DNA of 64,000 bases from Pseudomonas sp. LS.1a (lineage in GTDB: Bacteria > Pseudomonadota > Gammaproteobacteria > Pseudomonadales > Pseudomonadaceae), in NCBI RefSeq assembly GCF_022533585.1, contig NZ_CP092827.1, positions 3,698,001-3,762,000 on the forward strand. Direction: 5' to 3'. Positions within the stretch are counted from its first letter, which is position 1. Every line of letters starts with the position of its first letter. A program made the translations under genes and the position numbers. Shown here one piece after another: positions 1 to 7,524 of this stretch. The notes under the pieces were generated by a model. It was not told the DNA's origin and ran no database searches. It saw only the letters and a list, made by a program, of their open reading frames with translations.

Positions 1-259
1 GCAGGTGAACGGTGTTGAATGGCAGCAGGATCCGCTTGCTACCGTTGACTACCAGCCCCGAAGTACCCCGCTCGCCCGCCGGCACCAGCGCAAGAGTTTC
101 TCCGTCCTTCTCGACCTGCACGGTCACCGTGGTCACGCCCTCCTCCTCGAACAGCCCCAGTTCGGCAAGGCGCCCAGGCACGAAAGGCTGCTCGTTGATC
201 GCCACAGTAAGCGCAGGAACCGAGAAAGCGTTGTCTTCAAAAATATCGATGTCAGCCAT
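1..259 (-). CDS. Major capsid protein E (lambda gpE family), 3' part beyond window
   Basis: Read on the minus strand from ATG at 257-259, this frame is open to the window edge and gives 86 residues beginning MADIDIFEDNAFSV. The start matches the N-terminus of phage major capsid protein E (the lambda gpE family that assembles the icosahedral head), including the 'F-V-P-G-R-L-A-E-L-G-L-F' stretch near residue 26. A ribosome binding site CTGGAGGG lies 5 bases upstream. It follows the head decoration protein, as in lambda (D then E). The C-terminal three quarters are not visible. The family call is good because both sequence start and gene order agree. Confidence 0.85.
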   Translation of the reverse strand, partial: MADIDIFEDNAFSVPALTVAINEQPFVPGRLAELGLFEEEGVTTVTVQVEKDGETLALVPAGERGTSGLVVNGSKRILLPFNTVHL

Positions 260-278
260 GAAGGCCCTCCAGAAATGC

Positions 279-299
279 AAAACCCCGCACTAGGCGGGG
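279..299 (-). terminator. Terminator-like hairpin between decoration protein and capsid genes
   Basis: CCCCGC (283-288) pairs with GCGGGG (294-299) across a 5-base loop. On the minus strand the stem is followed by TTTT. It sits inside the head operon just before the capsid gene, so it may reduce rather than stop transcription, or protect the mRNA end. Confidence 0.5.
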
Positions 300-321
300 C
301 TGTAAAAGGGTTGGCTCGCTG

Positions 322-669
322 TCAGCGAACGATGATGAATTGCGCCGCCAGGGCTTTCTCGGCATCGAGATCGAGGCCGGTCAGCAGCCCCTCGCTCACC
401 TCGGCCAAGCGCACTACCGCGCGCCCGCGCCGGGCTACGTCCGATTCGCCAACGGACGCAAACAAGATGCACTTGGCCGTCTCGCTGCCGTCAGCGGCCT
501 CTGGGTTGTACGGAGCGAATTGGCCGGAGGCAGTGAGCTGCCCAAGAAGCTGGCCGGCTACCAAGGCAGCACCAGGCGCCAGCTCAATGACTTCGCGGGA
601 GATCTTTCCTGCGCCCTCGGACAGCAGGAATTCACCGGCATGCACCGGTTCCACATAGGTTTTGCTCAT
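322..669 (-). CDS. Head decoration protein D (lambda gpD family)
   Basis: A 115-residue protein from ATG at 667-669 (MSKTYVEPVHAGEFLLSEG). The length and the pattern 'GEFLLSEG...ISRE...LAPGAALVAGQLLG' with C-terminal 'EKALAAQFIIVR' match the small trimeric decoration protein that clamps the expanded lambda-type capsid. The frame is open farther upstream, but an earlier start would run into the protease gene, which stops at 672. The neighbours are the head protease upstream and major capsid E downstream, the lambda C-D-E order. It is expected late in infection as a structural protein. Confidence 0.85.
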   Translation of the reverse strand: MSKTYVEPVHAGEFLLSEGAGKISREVIELAPGAALVAGQLLGQLTASGQFAPYNPEAADGSETAKCILFASVGESDVARRGRAVVRLAEVSEGLLTGLDLDAEKALAAQFIIVR

Positions 670-671
670 GC

Positions 672-1829
672 TTAGGCTCCTTTGCCGGTGCGTTGTTGAG
701 CGGCCTGCCGTCGCGCAGACCAAATGTTGCTGGGGTTTGGAAGCTTCGCCTGGACTGCCTCAGGCTCATCGGCAGCTGGTGGAAGGGTGTTGTCGATCTC
801 GAAGCCCTTGCCCGAGCCGACCAGCTTGTCGAACAGCCGCGCCCGAACCACGGTCGCGTCCAGGCCAGCGCCGACATATTCGACCGCCATCTCGGGCAAG
901 CGCGCCGCTACGCAGAGGTCTCGCACGGCTTTGGCGCGAGTCAACGCTGCCTGGACCGTGGCTTCGTCGGCCAGCTTGGTCGATGCGATCAGCGGTTCGA
1001 CCAGGTTGCTGATGCCCGCTTTCGCACAAGCCTGGGTGATCATCAATGCCAACGCCGTCGAGTTAGCCGTGCTGGGAGCTGGGGGCTCATCGACCGGAGC
1101 GGGCTCGCTCGGGGTTTCTGGATCGGCCTGGCTGGCCTGGAGCTGATCCAACAACGCCTGCGGGGTATTTCGGTACCGCGCCAGAGTGGCCCCCTGCCCC
1201 AAGCAAGCCTGGACCTTGATGCCGTTGCCGATCTCGTCGGCCAGGCCCAGGTCCAGTGCCTCCTGGGCGGTGAGCCAGGTTTCCGCATCGACCAGACGCC
1301 GCAGTTCAGCGTCATCGACATTCGGCGCCTTGGCCTTGTAAGCAGCGATCATGGCCTCGAGCGCCTGGTCGAGAACATCCGCCACGCGCCGAAGGTCCTC
1401 GGCATCGCCGCCTACCCAGGTGTAGGGGTTGTGGATCATCAGCATGGCATTCGATGCCATCACCACGCGGTGCGCACCACATACCGCCACGCTGCCAGCA
1501 CTGGCCGCCAGGGCATCGACCCGGCCGGTGCAGCGCTCACCCAGCCGGCTCAGTGCATTGTGAATCGCGAGGCCTTCGAACAGATCACCCCCGTTGGTAT
1601 TGAAGGCCACCACCACTTCCGAAACGCCATCGTCCACCGCCTTGAGGTCTTGAATGAACTGGTTCGCGGTAATGCCCCATGCGCCAATCTCGCCGTATAC
1701 ATAGACTTCGATCACCTTGGCCCCGGCCTCGCCCTCCGCGGCTGCAGCGATCTTGTACCAGTGCCCATCCTCGACCTGCGGCATGGGCTTGGCCTTGTTG
1801 AAGATGCGGAACGGCATCAACGGTTTCAT
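672..1829 (-). CDS. ClpP/S49-like prohead protease, possibly with scaffold tail
   Basis: A 385-residue protein. Residues about 35-215 form a ClpP/SppA-type serine protease domain: 'FNTNGGDLFEGLAIHNAL', the nucleophile region 'LAASAGS' (likely Ser110) and the His region 'MIHNPYTW' (about His133). The remaining C-terminal part is Ala/Pro/Glu-rich and then helical. In lambda gpC the equivalent region overlaps the scaffold Nu3, so this tail may act as scaffold (inference). Its start overlaps the portal stop (TCAT at 1826-1829), indicating translational coupling. A start at residue 5 (MPFRIF) is also possible. Role: maturation cleavage of the portal or prohead. Confidence 0.85.
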   Translation of the reverse strand: MKPLMPFRIFNKAKPMPQVEDGHWYKIAAAAEGEAGAKVIEVYVYGEIGAWGITANQFIQDLKAVDDGVSEVVVAFNTNGGDLFEGLAIHNALSRLGERCTGRVDALAASAGSVAVCGAHRVVMASNAMLMIHNPYTWVGGDAEDLRRVADVLDQALEAMIAAYKAKAPNVDDAELRRLVDAETWLTAQEALDLGLADEIGNGIKVQACLGQGATLARYRNTPQALLDQLQASQADPETPSEPAPVDEPPAPSTANSTALALMITQACAKAGISNLVEPLIASTKLADEATVQAALTRAKAVRDLCVAARLPEMAVEYVGAGLDATVVRARLFDKLVGSGKGFEIDNTLPPAADEPEAVQAKLPNPSNIWSARRQAAQQRTGKGA

Positions 1830-3319
1830 GTTTTCCCCTTCTCGTCGGGCTCATCCGGCTCATCCGTAATGGCCGACAAGCTGCTGTAGTTGAGGCCCAG
1901 GTCCTTGGCCCGGGCGATATCTGCGGCGTTCTCTTCGTCCACGATTTCCGCATCTGTGCCGGAGCGCAGGCACATCTCCGTGCGCGAGGCGAAACCCGCC
2001 CCCACCTCGAGCATCCGCGACTGAACGTCTTGAACGGGATGGATGTAGGCCCAGCCCTGTGGCACCCACCGGGTGCGCAAGTACTCACGCCGCCGCAGGA
2101 CGTAGTCTTCCAGTTCCAACGCCCCGGCCAGCACCGCCATGTCCATCCATGCGGCTCGCACAGGGCGACACAACTGGTGGACATACACCTGGAACTGCAA
2201 CTGCTCCAAGCGGCGGCGGAACTCGGTGAGCACCACGCGAATCGCCCGGTCGTTTACGTCGCGCATGTCGCCAGTCATCAGCTCATAAGGCAGGCCCGCC
2301 CCTGCAGCTGCAGCCATGAGCTGCTGCCGCATGAAGTCTGGGTAGTTGTTGCCGCCATCGGGCGGGTCGGAGAATTCCACCTGTTCCCCCGGCCCGAGCT
2401 CCTGCATAGTGCCGGGCTCCAATGCCACCATCGGCGTGAACGCATCTCGGTCATGGACAACCGGTGCGCCAGTGAGCATGTCCATCGGCGGATGCCCCGG
2501 CCCTTCCGGCGCGGGCTTGCGAACGAAGCCCGCGAACAGGTTCGCCACTTCCTGGCGAAACAGCACTGCGTCGTCGTAGTTGTCCAGGCTCCGCAGACGT
2601 TTCAGGATCGGCGCGAGCCGAGGCACACCACGTAACTGGCCTGGTTCCAAGGGCTCGAAGATGTGCAACATCTGCTCGGCCGGGACGCGCACTAGAGGGT
2701 TGTAGCCGGCATTGAGCGAGGCCTTGTCGCTTGGGTGGTTGCGGTAGCACCAGTAAGCAACGCGCCGCCCTATGCTGTTGAACTCGATCCCGGCGCGGAT
2801 GACGTTGCCGGACCGCGTCACTTCGAACTTGTCGTGCGGGACGAATTCAGGTGCAAGGCACTGCACCTGCAGCGGGACCGCCAGTCCATCCTCCAGCCGG
2901 CGTGGCCGCAAGCGGACGAAACACTCACCTGATTGCTCGACCGTCCGCGCTACCAGCGCCTGCTGGCCGTAAAAGTCGGTGCGCTCATCCGCATCCGATT
3001 CGTCCACCCAATCCTCCCACAGCACCTGCATGGCCTTTCGCAGCGCCTTGTCGAGCAAGCGCGGTTGAGGCGTGATGCCGGTACCGATCAGGTTGCTGAC
3101 CCGTTTGTCGATGATGTTGCCCGCATACGGGTCGTTGCGCACCGCAGCCCGCGAGCGCGAACGCAGGTTGCGCAGGGCTGGCATGATCAGGCTGTTTGGC
3201 CCCGTATCAGGGGCATCCCAGTTAGAGGAGCGCCGCCCTTCGGCGGCGCCCTCGTAGCTGGCCTTGATGCGCTCCGGCACCAGCAGGCCAGAGCGTGTGG
3301 AGATATAGCGACCGCTCAC
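1826..3319 (-). CDS. Phage portal protein, lambda family
   Basis: A 497-residue lambda gpB-type portal, the ring at the DNA entry vertex of the head. The features seen are the early 'NLRSRSRAAVRNDPYAGNIIDKRVSNLIGTGI' region (given in part), 'YWCYRNHPSD', 'HIFEPLEPGQLRGVPRLAP' and 'RIEQLQFQ'-like helical stem residues (RRLEQLQFQVYVHQL) near residues 385-400. The length is normal for the family. It overlaps gpW by 4 bases upstream and the protease by 4 bases downstream, so these genes are translated as a coupled unit. Confidence 0.92.
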   Translation of the reverse strand: MSGRYISTRSGLLVPERIKASYEGAAEGRRSSNWDAPDTGPNSLIMPALRNLRSRSRAAVRNDPYAGNIIDKRVSNLIGTGITPQPRLLDKALRKAMQVLWEDWVDESDADERTDFYGQQALVARTVEQSGECFVRLRPRRLEDGLAVPLQVQCLAPEFVPHDKFEVTRSGNVIRAGIEFNSIGRRVAYWCYRNHPSDKASLNAGYNPLVRVPAEQMLHIFEPLEPGQLRGVPRLAPILKRLRSLDNYDDAVLFRQEVANLFAGFVRKPAPEGPGHPPMDMLTGAPVVHDRDAFTPMVALEPGTMQELGPGEQVEFSDPPDGGNNYPDFMRQQLMAAAAGAGLPYELMTGDMRDVNDRAIRVVLTEFRRRLEQLQFQVYVHQLCRPVRAAWMDMAVLAGALELEDYVLRRREYLRTRWVPQGWAYIHPVQDVQSRMLEVGAGFASRTEMCLRSGTDAEIVDEENAADIARAKDLGLNYSSLSAITDEPDEPDEKGKT

Positions 3320-3522
3320 AAGCCCTTACCTCCGTGATAGAGCCGAACCACGCGAGAGCGGCGACCAGCTGCCTGGGCCAGCTCGGTGCGGATCAGATCG
3401 CGGGCCTTGATGAGTTCGTCCACGGTCCGATATTCGACGGTGCGGTCGCTGTAGCGAACGATACGTTCGCCACGGGCAATCGCACCTTCGACAGCCGCGA
3501 GGTGTGCCTGGGTGTATGCCAT
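3316..3522 (-). CDS. gpW-like head-tail joining protein
   Basis: A 68-residue protein (MAYTQAHLAAVEGAIARGE...). The size, the N-terminal helix 'HLAAVEGAIARGERIVRYSDRTVEYRTVDELI' (key positions Ala, Gly, Val, Tyr) and the position between the large terminase and portal fit lambda gpW, which closes the filled head and prepares it for tail attachment. It lies 1 base after the terminase stop and overlaps the portal start by 4 bases. Confidence 0.85.
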   Translation of the reverse strand: MAYTQAHLAAVEGAIARGERIVRYSDRTVEYRTVDELIKARDLIRTELAQAAGRRSRVVRLYHGGKGL

Positions 3523-3523
3523 G

Positions 3524-5557
3524 TCAGCGTCTCTTCAGATAGCCACTGCTTGAGCTGCGGCGTTGCATTGGTTGAGGTGCCGGACGAGGCGGCGTTGGCG
3601 AGGCCGTAGGAGCGGGCCGGACTGGGCGCGGAGCCGGTAATTGCGACTCGACTTGAGCATCATCGTCGTCATCATCTTGCTCAACGGCCGACGGCTTTAC
3701 TGGTGTTGGCTCCTCGAACAGGTTCGCCTGGGCCAAGGCTTGGCGCAGCTTCTCCCAGTCCTGCTCGCCGTAACGATGCAGTCCGAGGTAATTCGCCATG
3801 GCCAGGTTGTAAACCATGAGGTCGAGCGCCTCGTTGCGGTCGGCCTTACCCTTGACCCACTCGATTCGCTTGTACCCTTTCACATAGCGGGCGATCTTGC
3901 GTTCAGCCACGCACTGCTGGAAGAACTCATCAGGCAGATCCCTCGGGAAATGCAGCGCACCAGGACCCGACTCGAAGCTGTAACGGTTGTAGATCCAATC
4001 CTTAGCGGTATCGGTACCAACCATCCACAGCTCGGCGCCGTTGCGTTCGGTCTGGCCCTTCCAGGTGACATCCACCAGAGAGGGCCGCTGGGCAATCACG
4101 GGCTTGCCCGGCTTACTCGCTCCCTTCAGCGCAAAGATGTTGCGCCAACGGCGTACACGGGTGAACTGGTAGACCTCATGGGTGTGATGACCACCAGAGT
4201 CGATACCGACAGCCAGGATGCCCAGGCTAACGCCGCTTGGATGGCGGTACCGGACCTTCAATCTCTCGTCCAGCAGATCCCACGTACGCTGGTCAGCCGG
4301 ATCGCCAGGAATAACCTGGTGATCAATGACCCACCGCTCCATGCCAGCACCGTAGCCCACCGTCATCGCCTCCAGACGGTTGGCTTGAACGTCGACGGCG
4401 CCAGTGATCACCAGCACGCCAACAGGCACGGTACCGAGGACATAATCCTCCTGCAGCGCTCGTGCCTGCAGGACTTCGGCCTTGGTCTGCTCGACCGCAC
4501 TGTCCCATACCTTCGCCAAGCGTGTGTTGTAGAACACCTGCATGGGCTCAAGGTCGCCTCGGTCCTGGGCACGCTTGGCCTTCTCGAATTGCTTGGCCAG
4601 ATCCGCCCATGAAGTCCAACCGAGCGGGGCATACAGAGCATTGAGGTGGAAACCAACCGTTTCACCGTCGCCCTTTGCGTGTGAGCGCCATTCCCCTTGG
4701 GCGAGCATCTCGCCCTTGTGGTGCTCCTCGATCAGTACATCGCAATCAGGTGAGGAGCACTTATAGTGGACGGTCTGGAAGTCAGCGGAATACAGCAGAC
4801 GCTCCCACTCCAGCACCTGCATATGACCGCAGGTTGGACAGGGCACGTAGTAATACCGCTGGTCGCTGGTCTCAAACAGATCAGCAATGCGTGAGGCACC
4901 CTTGATGGTCGGCGAGCTAGAGAAGTAGAACTTGGCATTGCGTCCAAAGGTACTGCCCCGCGTCTCTGCAAGATCGACGGGGTCACCTTCTTCATCGACG
5001 TCCACGTCCCAGCGGTCAATTTCATCGCCGTAGATGTATCGCGCAGCAAGCTCGGCCAGGTTGGAGGCCGAACCAGCGGTGGTAGCGTACAGCGTGCCGC
5101 CCTCGAACTCTTTGGTATCCATGGTGTTGCGGGCATCCCGGGATCGTGAAGCCGCCACACGCGCCTTCAATTCAGGCGTTGCGGCGATCGTCTTACCGAT
5201 CCGGGCCGACACCCGCTTGGCCAGGGCCAGGCTGGGCAGCAACGTCAGGATGTTGGAAGGTGCCATGTGGATCAGCGCCCCAATCCAGTTCAGGGCTATC
5301 TGCGTTTTCATCAGCTGCGAGGCGACCATCGTAATGACGCGCTTGCAGGGGTGCGCTGGCGAGAGGCAGCGCATGGGTTCACGGGCATACGGCGTCCGTG
5401 CTGTGCGGTATTTGCCGGGCTCGGCTGCACCGGTATCACGCGGGATCCGCATGTACTCGTCAGCCCATTCATCAACCCACAATTCAGGGTCGGGCGTTAG
5501 CCCCCGGCCATACGCTTCGCGGTACACCTTCGCACCGTCCGCGTATCCGGTGGGCAT
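3524..5557 (-). CDS. Terminase large subunit, GpA family
   Basis: A 677-residue packaging ATPase/nuclease of the lambda gpA family. The ATPase part shows the deviant P-loop region 'VASQLMKTQ' (about residues 78-86) and the acidic Walker B-like 'YGDEID' (about 176-181). A CPTC...C...C zinc-binding set (about Cys240, 243, 267, 272) follows. The second half carries the nuclease acidic residues, for example 'GAVDVQANRLE' and 'GIDSGGHHT'. The C-terminus is a Pro/Arg/Asp-rich low-complexity tail (a run of Asp near residue 630), as expected for the portal-contacting end. It cuts and packages DNA with the small subunit encoded just upstream. Confidence 0.95.
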   Translation of the reverse strand: MPTGYADGAKVYREAYGRGLTPDPELWVDEWADEYMRIPRDTGAAEPGKYRTARTPYAREPMRCLSPAHPCKRVITMVASQLMKTQIALNWIGALIHMAPSNILTLLPSLALAKRVSARIGKTIAATPELKARVAASRSRDARNTMDTKEFEGGTLYATTAGSASNLAELAARYIYGDEIDRWDVDVDEEGDPVDLAETRGSTFGRNAKFYFSSSPTIKGASRIADLFETSDQRYYYVPCPTCGHMQVLEWERLLYSADFQTVHYKCSSPDCDVLIEEHHKGEMLAQGEWRSHAKGDGETVGFHLNALYAPLGWTSWADLAKQFEKAKRAQDRGDLEPMQVFYNTRLAKVWDSAVEQTKAEVLQARALQEDYVLGTVPVGVLVITGAVDVQANRLEAMTVGYGAGMERWVIDHQVIPGDPADQRTWDLLDERLKVRYRHPSGVSLGILAVGIDSGGHHTHEVYQFTRVRRWRNIFALKGASKPGKPVIAQRPSLVDVTWKGQTERNGAELWMVGTDTAKDWIYNRYSFESGPGALHFPRDLPDEFFQQCVAERKIARYVKGYKRIEWVKGKADRNEALDLMVYNLAMANYLGLHRYGEQDWEKLRQALAQANLFEEPTPVKPSAVEQDDDDDDAQVESQLPAPRPVRPAPTASPTPPRPAPQPMQRRSSSSGYLKRR

Positions 5558-5561
5558 AGGT

Positions 5562-6143
5562 TCAGCTCTGTGTCATGGCTTGGTTGAGATCGGCGCCGCT
5601 CATCTTGGCCGCGTCTTCGAAGACTTGGCGGAAGGCGCCCGTCAGGCGTTTTTCGATTTCCCAGGAATCGCTCATGCCCGCCAGCTCGGCAGCGAGCTGC
5701 GGAGCAAGACCGAACATCAGGTCTCGGAGCGTACGGCCAGCTGCGAAAGCGGCGTCTTCCACCGCCTTGCGCTCAACCAGGTTGCCCTGAACTTTGTTGA
5801 ACTCCGCCTCGGCTAGCTGGGCAAGGTAGAACTCGCGATGCGCCCTTGCCTTCTGGAAGTCCAGGCCCTTGCCTGGCTGCTGGACCAGTGGCTGCACCGC
5901 AGGTGTGTCGCCGCCTGGTTGTAGGTGGCTGCGCACATCCCGCTCCACCCGGTTTTCTTCATGCCGGGCCGCGACGGCTGCCTTGCTGGGATCGGCTGAC
6001 TCGGCCAGTAGCGCCTCAGTGGCCACAACATCGACCTTGCCGTCGTCCGCGAGTACCAAGCGGTCCTGGCTGGCCAGTTTGGAAACGTAGGATTTCGACC
6101 ATCCGCGTCGGGCGGCGAACTCCGATTTGGTCAAGTAGATCAT
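5562..6143 (-). CDS. Terminase small subunit, Nu1-like
   Basis: A 193-residue protein from ATG at 6141-6143; an in-frame TTG two codons upstream (6149) is an alternative. The N-terminus 'MIYLTKSEFAARRGWSKSYVSKLASQDRL' contains the winged-helix DNA-binding motif of Nu1-type subunits (key residues Ser7, Ala10, Gly13, Ser15, Val18, Leu21). The middle is a charged helix (residues about 95-125), and the C-terminal part contacts the large subunit. The gene stops 4 bases before the large terminase and sits right after a candidate cos region (6150-6310) that carries repeated GTGAACTG boxes. Confidence 0.85.
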   Translation of the reverse strand: MIYLTKSEFAARRGWSKSYVSKLASQDRLVLADDGKVDVVATEALLAESADPSKAAVAARHEENRVERDVRSHLQPGGDTPAVQPLVQQPGKGLDFQKARAHREFYLAQLAEAEFNKVQGNLVERKAVEDAAFAAGRTLRDLMFGLAPQLAAELAGMSDSWEIEKRLTGAFRQVFEDAAKMSGADLNQAMTQS

Positions 6144-6149
6144 GCTCAA

Positions 6150-6310
6150 AAGTCCAGTTCACCCAATTGATTCAAGGGGTTAACCAGTTCACCGCAGTTC
6201 ACTAAGCTGGTAAACCTCCCGCTAACGAAGAGCCGCGGGTTTCCCGTCCCGTACCCCGGCCAAGTCGCCAGGGTCCCCGGCCTCCGCCGTATTTCCGACC
6301 GGTTCACTGA
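6150..6310. other. Candidate cos packaging site with repeated GTGAACTG boxes
   Basis: This is the space between holin and small terminase, where lambda-like phages hold cosN/cosB. On the minus strand the box GTGAACTG occurs at 6155-6162, 6185-6192 and 6195-6202. A variant (GTGAACCG) occurs near 6299-6306, at the end of the holin gene. An imperfect palindrome GGTTTACCAG...CTGGTTAACC spans about 6179-6217. The boxes could be binding sites for the small terminase, like lambda R sites. No cohesive-end cut site can be proven from sequence alone. Confidence 0.45.
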
Positions 6311-6651
6311 CCTGGCTCGCCACTGCGTGGCGGCATCTCGCACACTCCCAGGCGCTTGGCGGCCCAGCGCTCGTACAAGCCGATGGCGACATCGGCACCA
6401 GCCATTGCGGTCAGGCAACCGAATGCCGCCGAAGCCCAAATCGATGCGCCGGCGGAGTACAGCAACATGATCGTTGCCATCCCGCAGACCACGCAGGCTC
6501 CGGACCGCAAGGCGATACGCCGAACCAGCGCCCAGCCACGAACACCCGCCTTGTCCGCTCGCCACATCTCGCCAGATACCCCACCGACCAGGGCGAGAGT
6601 GATCACGAGCCAGACCGGCATCTCGGCAAGCGCTTGTTGTTCGTTCGTCAT
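6304..6651 (-). CDS. Phage holin (class with several membrane helices)
   Basis: A 115-residue membrane protein from ATG at 6649-6651 (MTNEQQALAEMPVWLVITLALVGG). Three hydrophobic stretches are visible: about 11-27, 49-66 and 70-90. An amphipathic charged tail ends in 'KRLGVCEMPPRSGEPGQ'. This layout fits lambda S/HP1-like holins, which make inner-membrane holes at the time of lysis. The frame is open 80 codons farther upstream, but that stretch crosses a terminator and has no fitting start. GGGGAA lies 5 bases before the ATG. No endolysin gene is next to it in the window. Confidence 0.8.
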   Translation of the reverse strand: MTNEQQALAEMPVWLVITLALVGGVSGEMWRADKAGVRGWALVRRIALRSGACVVCGMATIMLLYSAGASIWASAAFGCLTAMAGADVAIGLYERWAAKRLGVCEMPPRSGEPGQ

Positions 6652-6667
6652 CCCGTTCCCCAAATGC

Positions 6668-6692
6668 AAAAAACCCGGCGCGGTGGCCGGGT
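6668..6692 (-). terminator. Rho-independent terminator ahead of the holin (tR'-like)
   Basis: AACCCGGC and GCCGGGTT form a stem around GCGGTG. On the minus strand the stem is followed by six T residues. It separates the Q-like gene and a candidate late promoter (6746-6774) from the lysis/packaging genes, so late genes would need antitermination or read-through. Confidence 0.8.
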
Positions 6693-6745
6693 TTGCTGTG
6701 TTTGGCGAGCTGCTTTCTGCGCCCGCACGTCTCGAAGATGGGTAC

Positions 6746-6774
6746 TTTTTACAGGTCGATTCCGGTGGCAGCAA
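6746..6774 (-). promoter_or_regulatory. Candidate late promoter (pR'-like)
   Basis: On the minus strand TTGCTG (6769-6774) and TAAAAA (6746-6751) are 17 bases apart, downstream of the Q-like gene and about 55 bases before the terminator at 6668-6692. The order promoter-terminator-holin resembles lambda pR'-tR'-S. The -10 box is weak. Confidence 0.35.
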
Positions 6775-7161
6775 GCAAGTTTTAATGCCACCCGACAATA
6801 AGGGGGAAATGCCTAGGGAATGTCTGGAAAATGTCGGGGGAATACACCACTCCGGCTTAGCTTCACTTCGGCGCTGCCCCACAGGTCCCAAAGGGTGCGG
6901 TGATGGTGGGACTTGTTGAGCCCTTGAAAATCAAGGGCTGTCCCACTGTCTAACTGTTTTAACCCTTTCCCGTGTAAAGAGAGAGATTAAAAGCACGCTG
7001 CGCGCAACGCGCGCGTAACGCGCTGCATACGCCCTATGTGCGCGCCTTCGTGCGAGTGGTGGGACGGTGGGACAGCCCGCGAATAGCGCGGGCTTGAGCT
7101 TGGACCACCTGCAAAAAACGTGGTAGTCCAGTGGTTGGACGGTGGGACCATGCGTGGCGGA

Positions 7162-7524
7162 TCATGCAGCTCGCCCCATGAGCAAGCCTGCGATGCAGAC
7201 GTGCGCCTCATGCAAGCGCTTGTAGTACGTGTCCCGGCTACACCCACAGTGGCGGTACTTCTGGTACAGCTCACTGTCGGCGTTGCAGTAATGCTCAGAG
7301 ACTACCAGGTAGAGCTCCGGTGCCAGATGCTTGTTCACGATGATCTCGATGTCCGCAGACTCGTCCAGCAGCACCTTGCTGCCTCGAGTACCACGGACAA
7401 GATCACCCTTACACTCAATCAACAGGCCGAGCATGCTACCAACACCGCCTGCCGAATGACAGGGCTCAGGTGCATGAAGCTCTTGAGCCCACAACTTCAG
7501 CATCTCATCGATATGTTTGATCAA
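7162..7524 (-). CDS. Q/DUF1133-like late gene regulator
   Basis: A 120-residue protein. The TTG at 7522-7524 is chosen as start because AGGAGG lies 7 bases upstream and the TTG overlaps the stop of the primase gene (TTGA). The ATG at 7503 has no good site. The C-terminal third 'YQKYRHCGCSRDTYYKRLHEAH' (Tyr, Cys, Ser, Arg, Thr, Tyr-Tyr, Arg-Leu-His) resembles the sigma-region-4-like helix-turn-helix of phage antitermination protein Q/DUF1133 proteins. It is the last gene of the replication operon and is followed by a promoter, terminator and lysis gene, the place of lambda Q. The function is inferred from motif plus position. Confidence 0.6.
   Translation of the reverse strand: MIKHIDEMLKLWAQELHAPEPCHSAGGVGSMLGLLIECKGDLVRGTRGSKVLLDESADIEIIVNKHLAPELYLVVSEHYCNADSELYQKYRHCGCSRDTYYKRLHEAHVCIAGLLMGRAA

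Larger units (their letters stand above)
6652..7161. other. 510-base non-coding region with octamer repeats and hairpins
   Basis: No convincing gene is seen. Besides the terminator and candidate promoter it holds GGTGGGAC boxes at 6905-6912, 7058-7065, 7066-7073 (tandem) and 7141-7148, a near copy GGTTGGAC at 7133-7140, and a reverse copy (AGTGGGAC on minus) at 6940-6947. A perfect 9-base stem with a 3-base loop lies at 6919-6939 (AGCCCTTGA/TCAAGGGCT), a 9-base stem with one mismatch at 7101-7130, and a GCCCGC/GCGGGC hairpin at about 7075-7093. The position after the replication operon suggests an origin or a regulator-binding region (inference). Confidence 0.5.

Noticed and set aside
5..658. 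Long + strand open frame at the left edge
   Set aside because: It is the antisense of the capsid E and decoration protein genes, which have clear family matches on the minus strand.
6231..6260. CGCGGGTTT resembling part of the lambda cosN sequence
   Set aside because: Only nine bases agree and the orientation relative to the terminase gene is opposite to lambda, so it is not used as evidence for the cut site.
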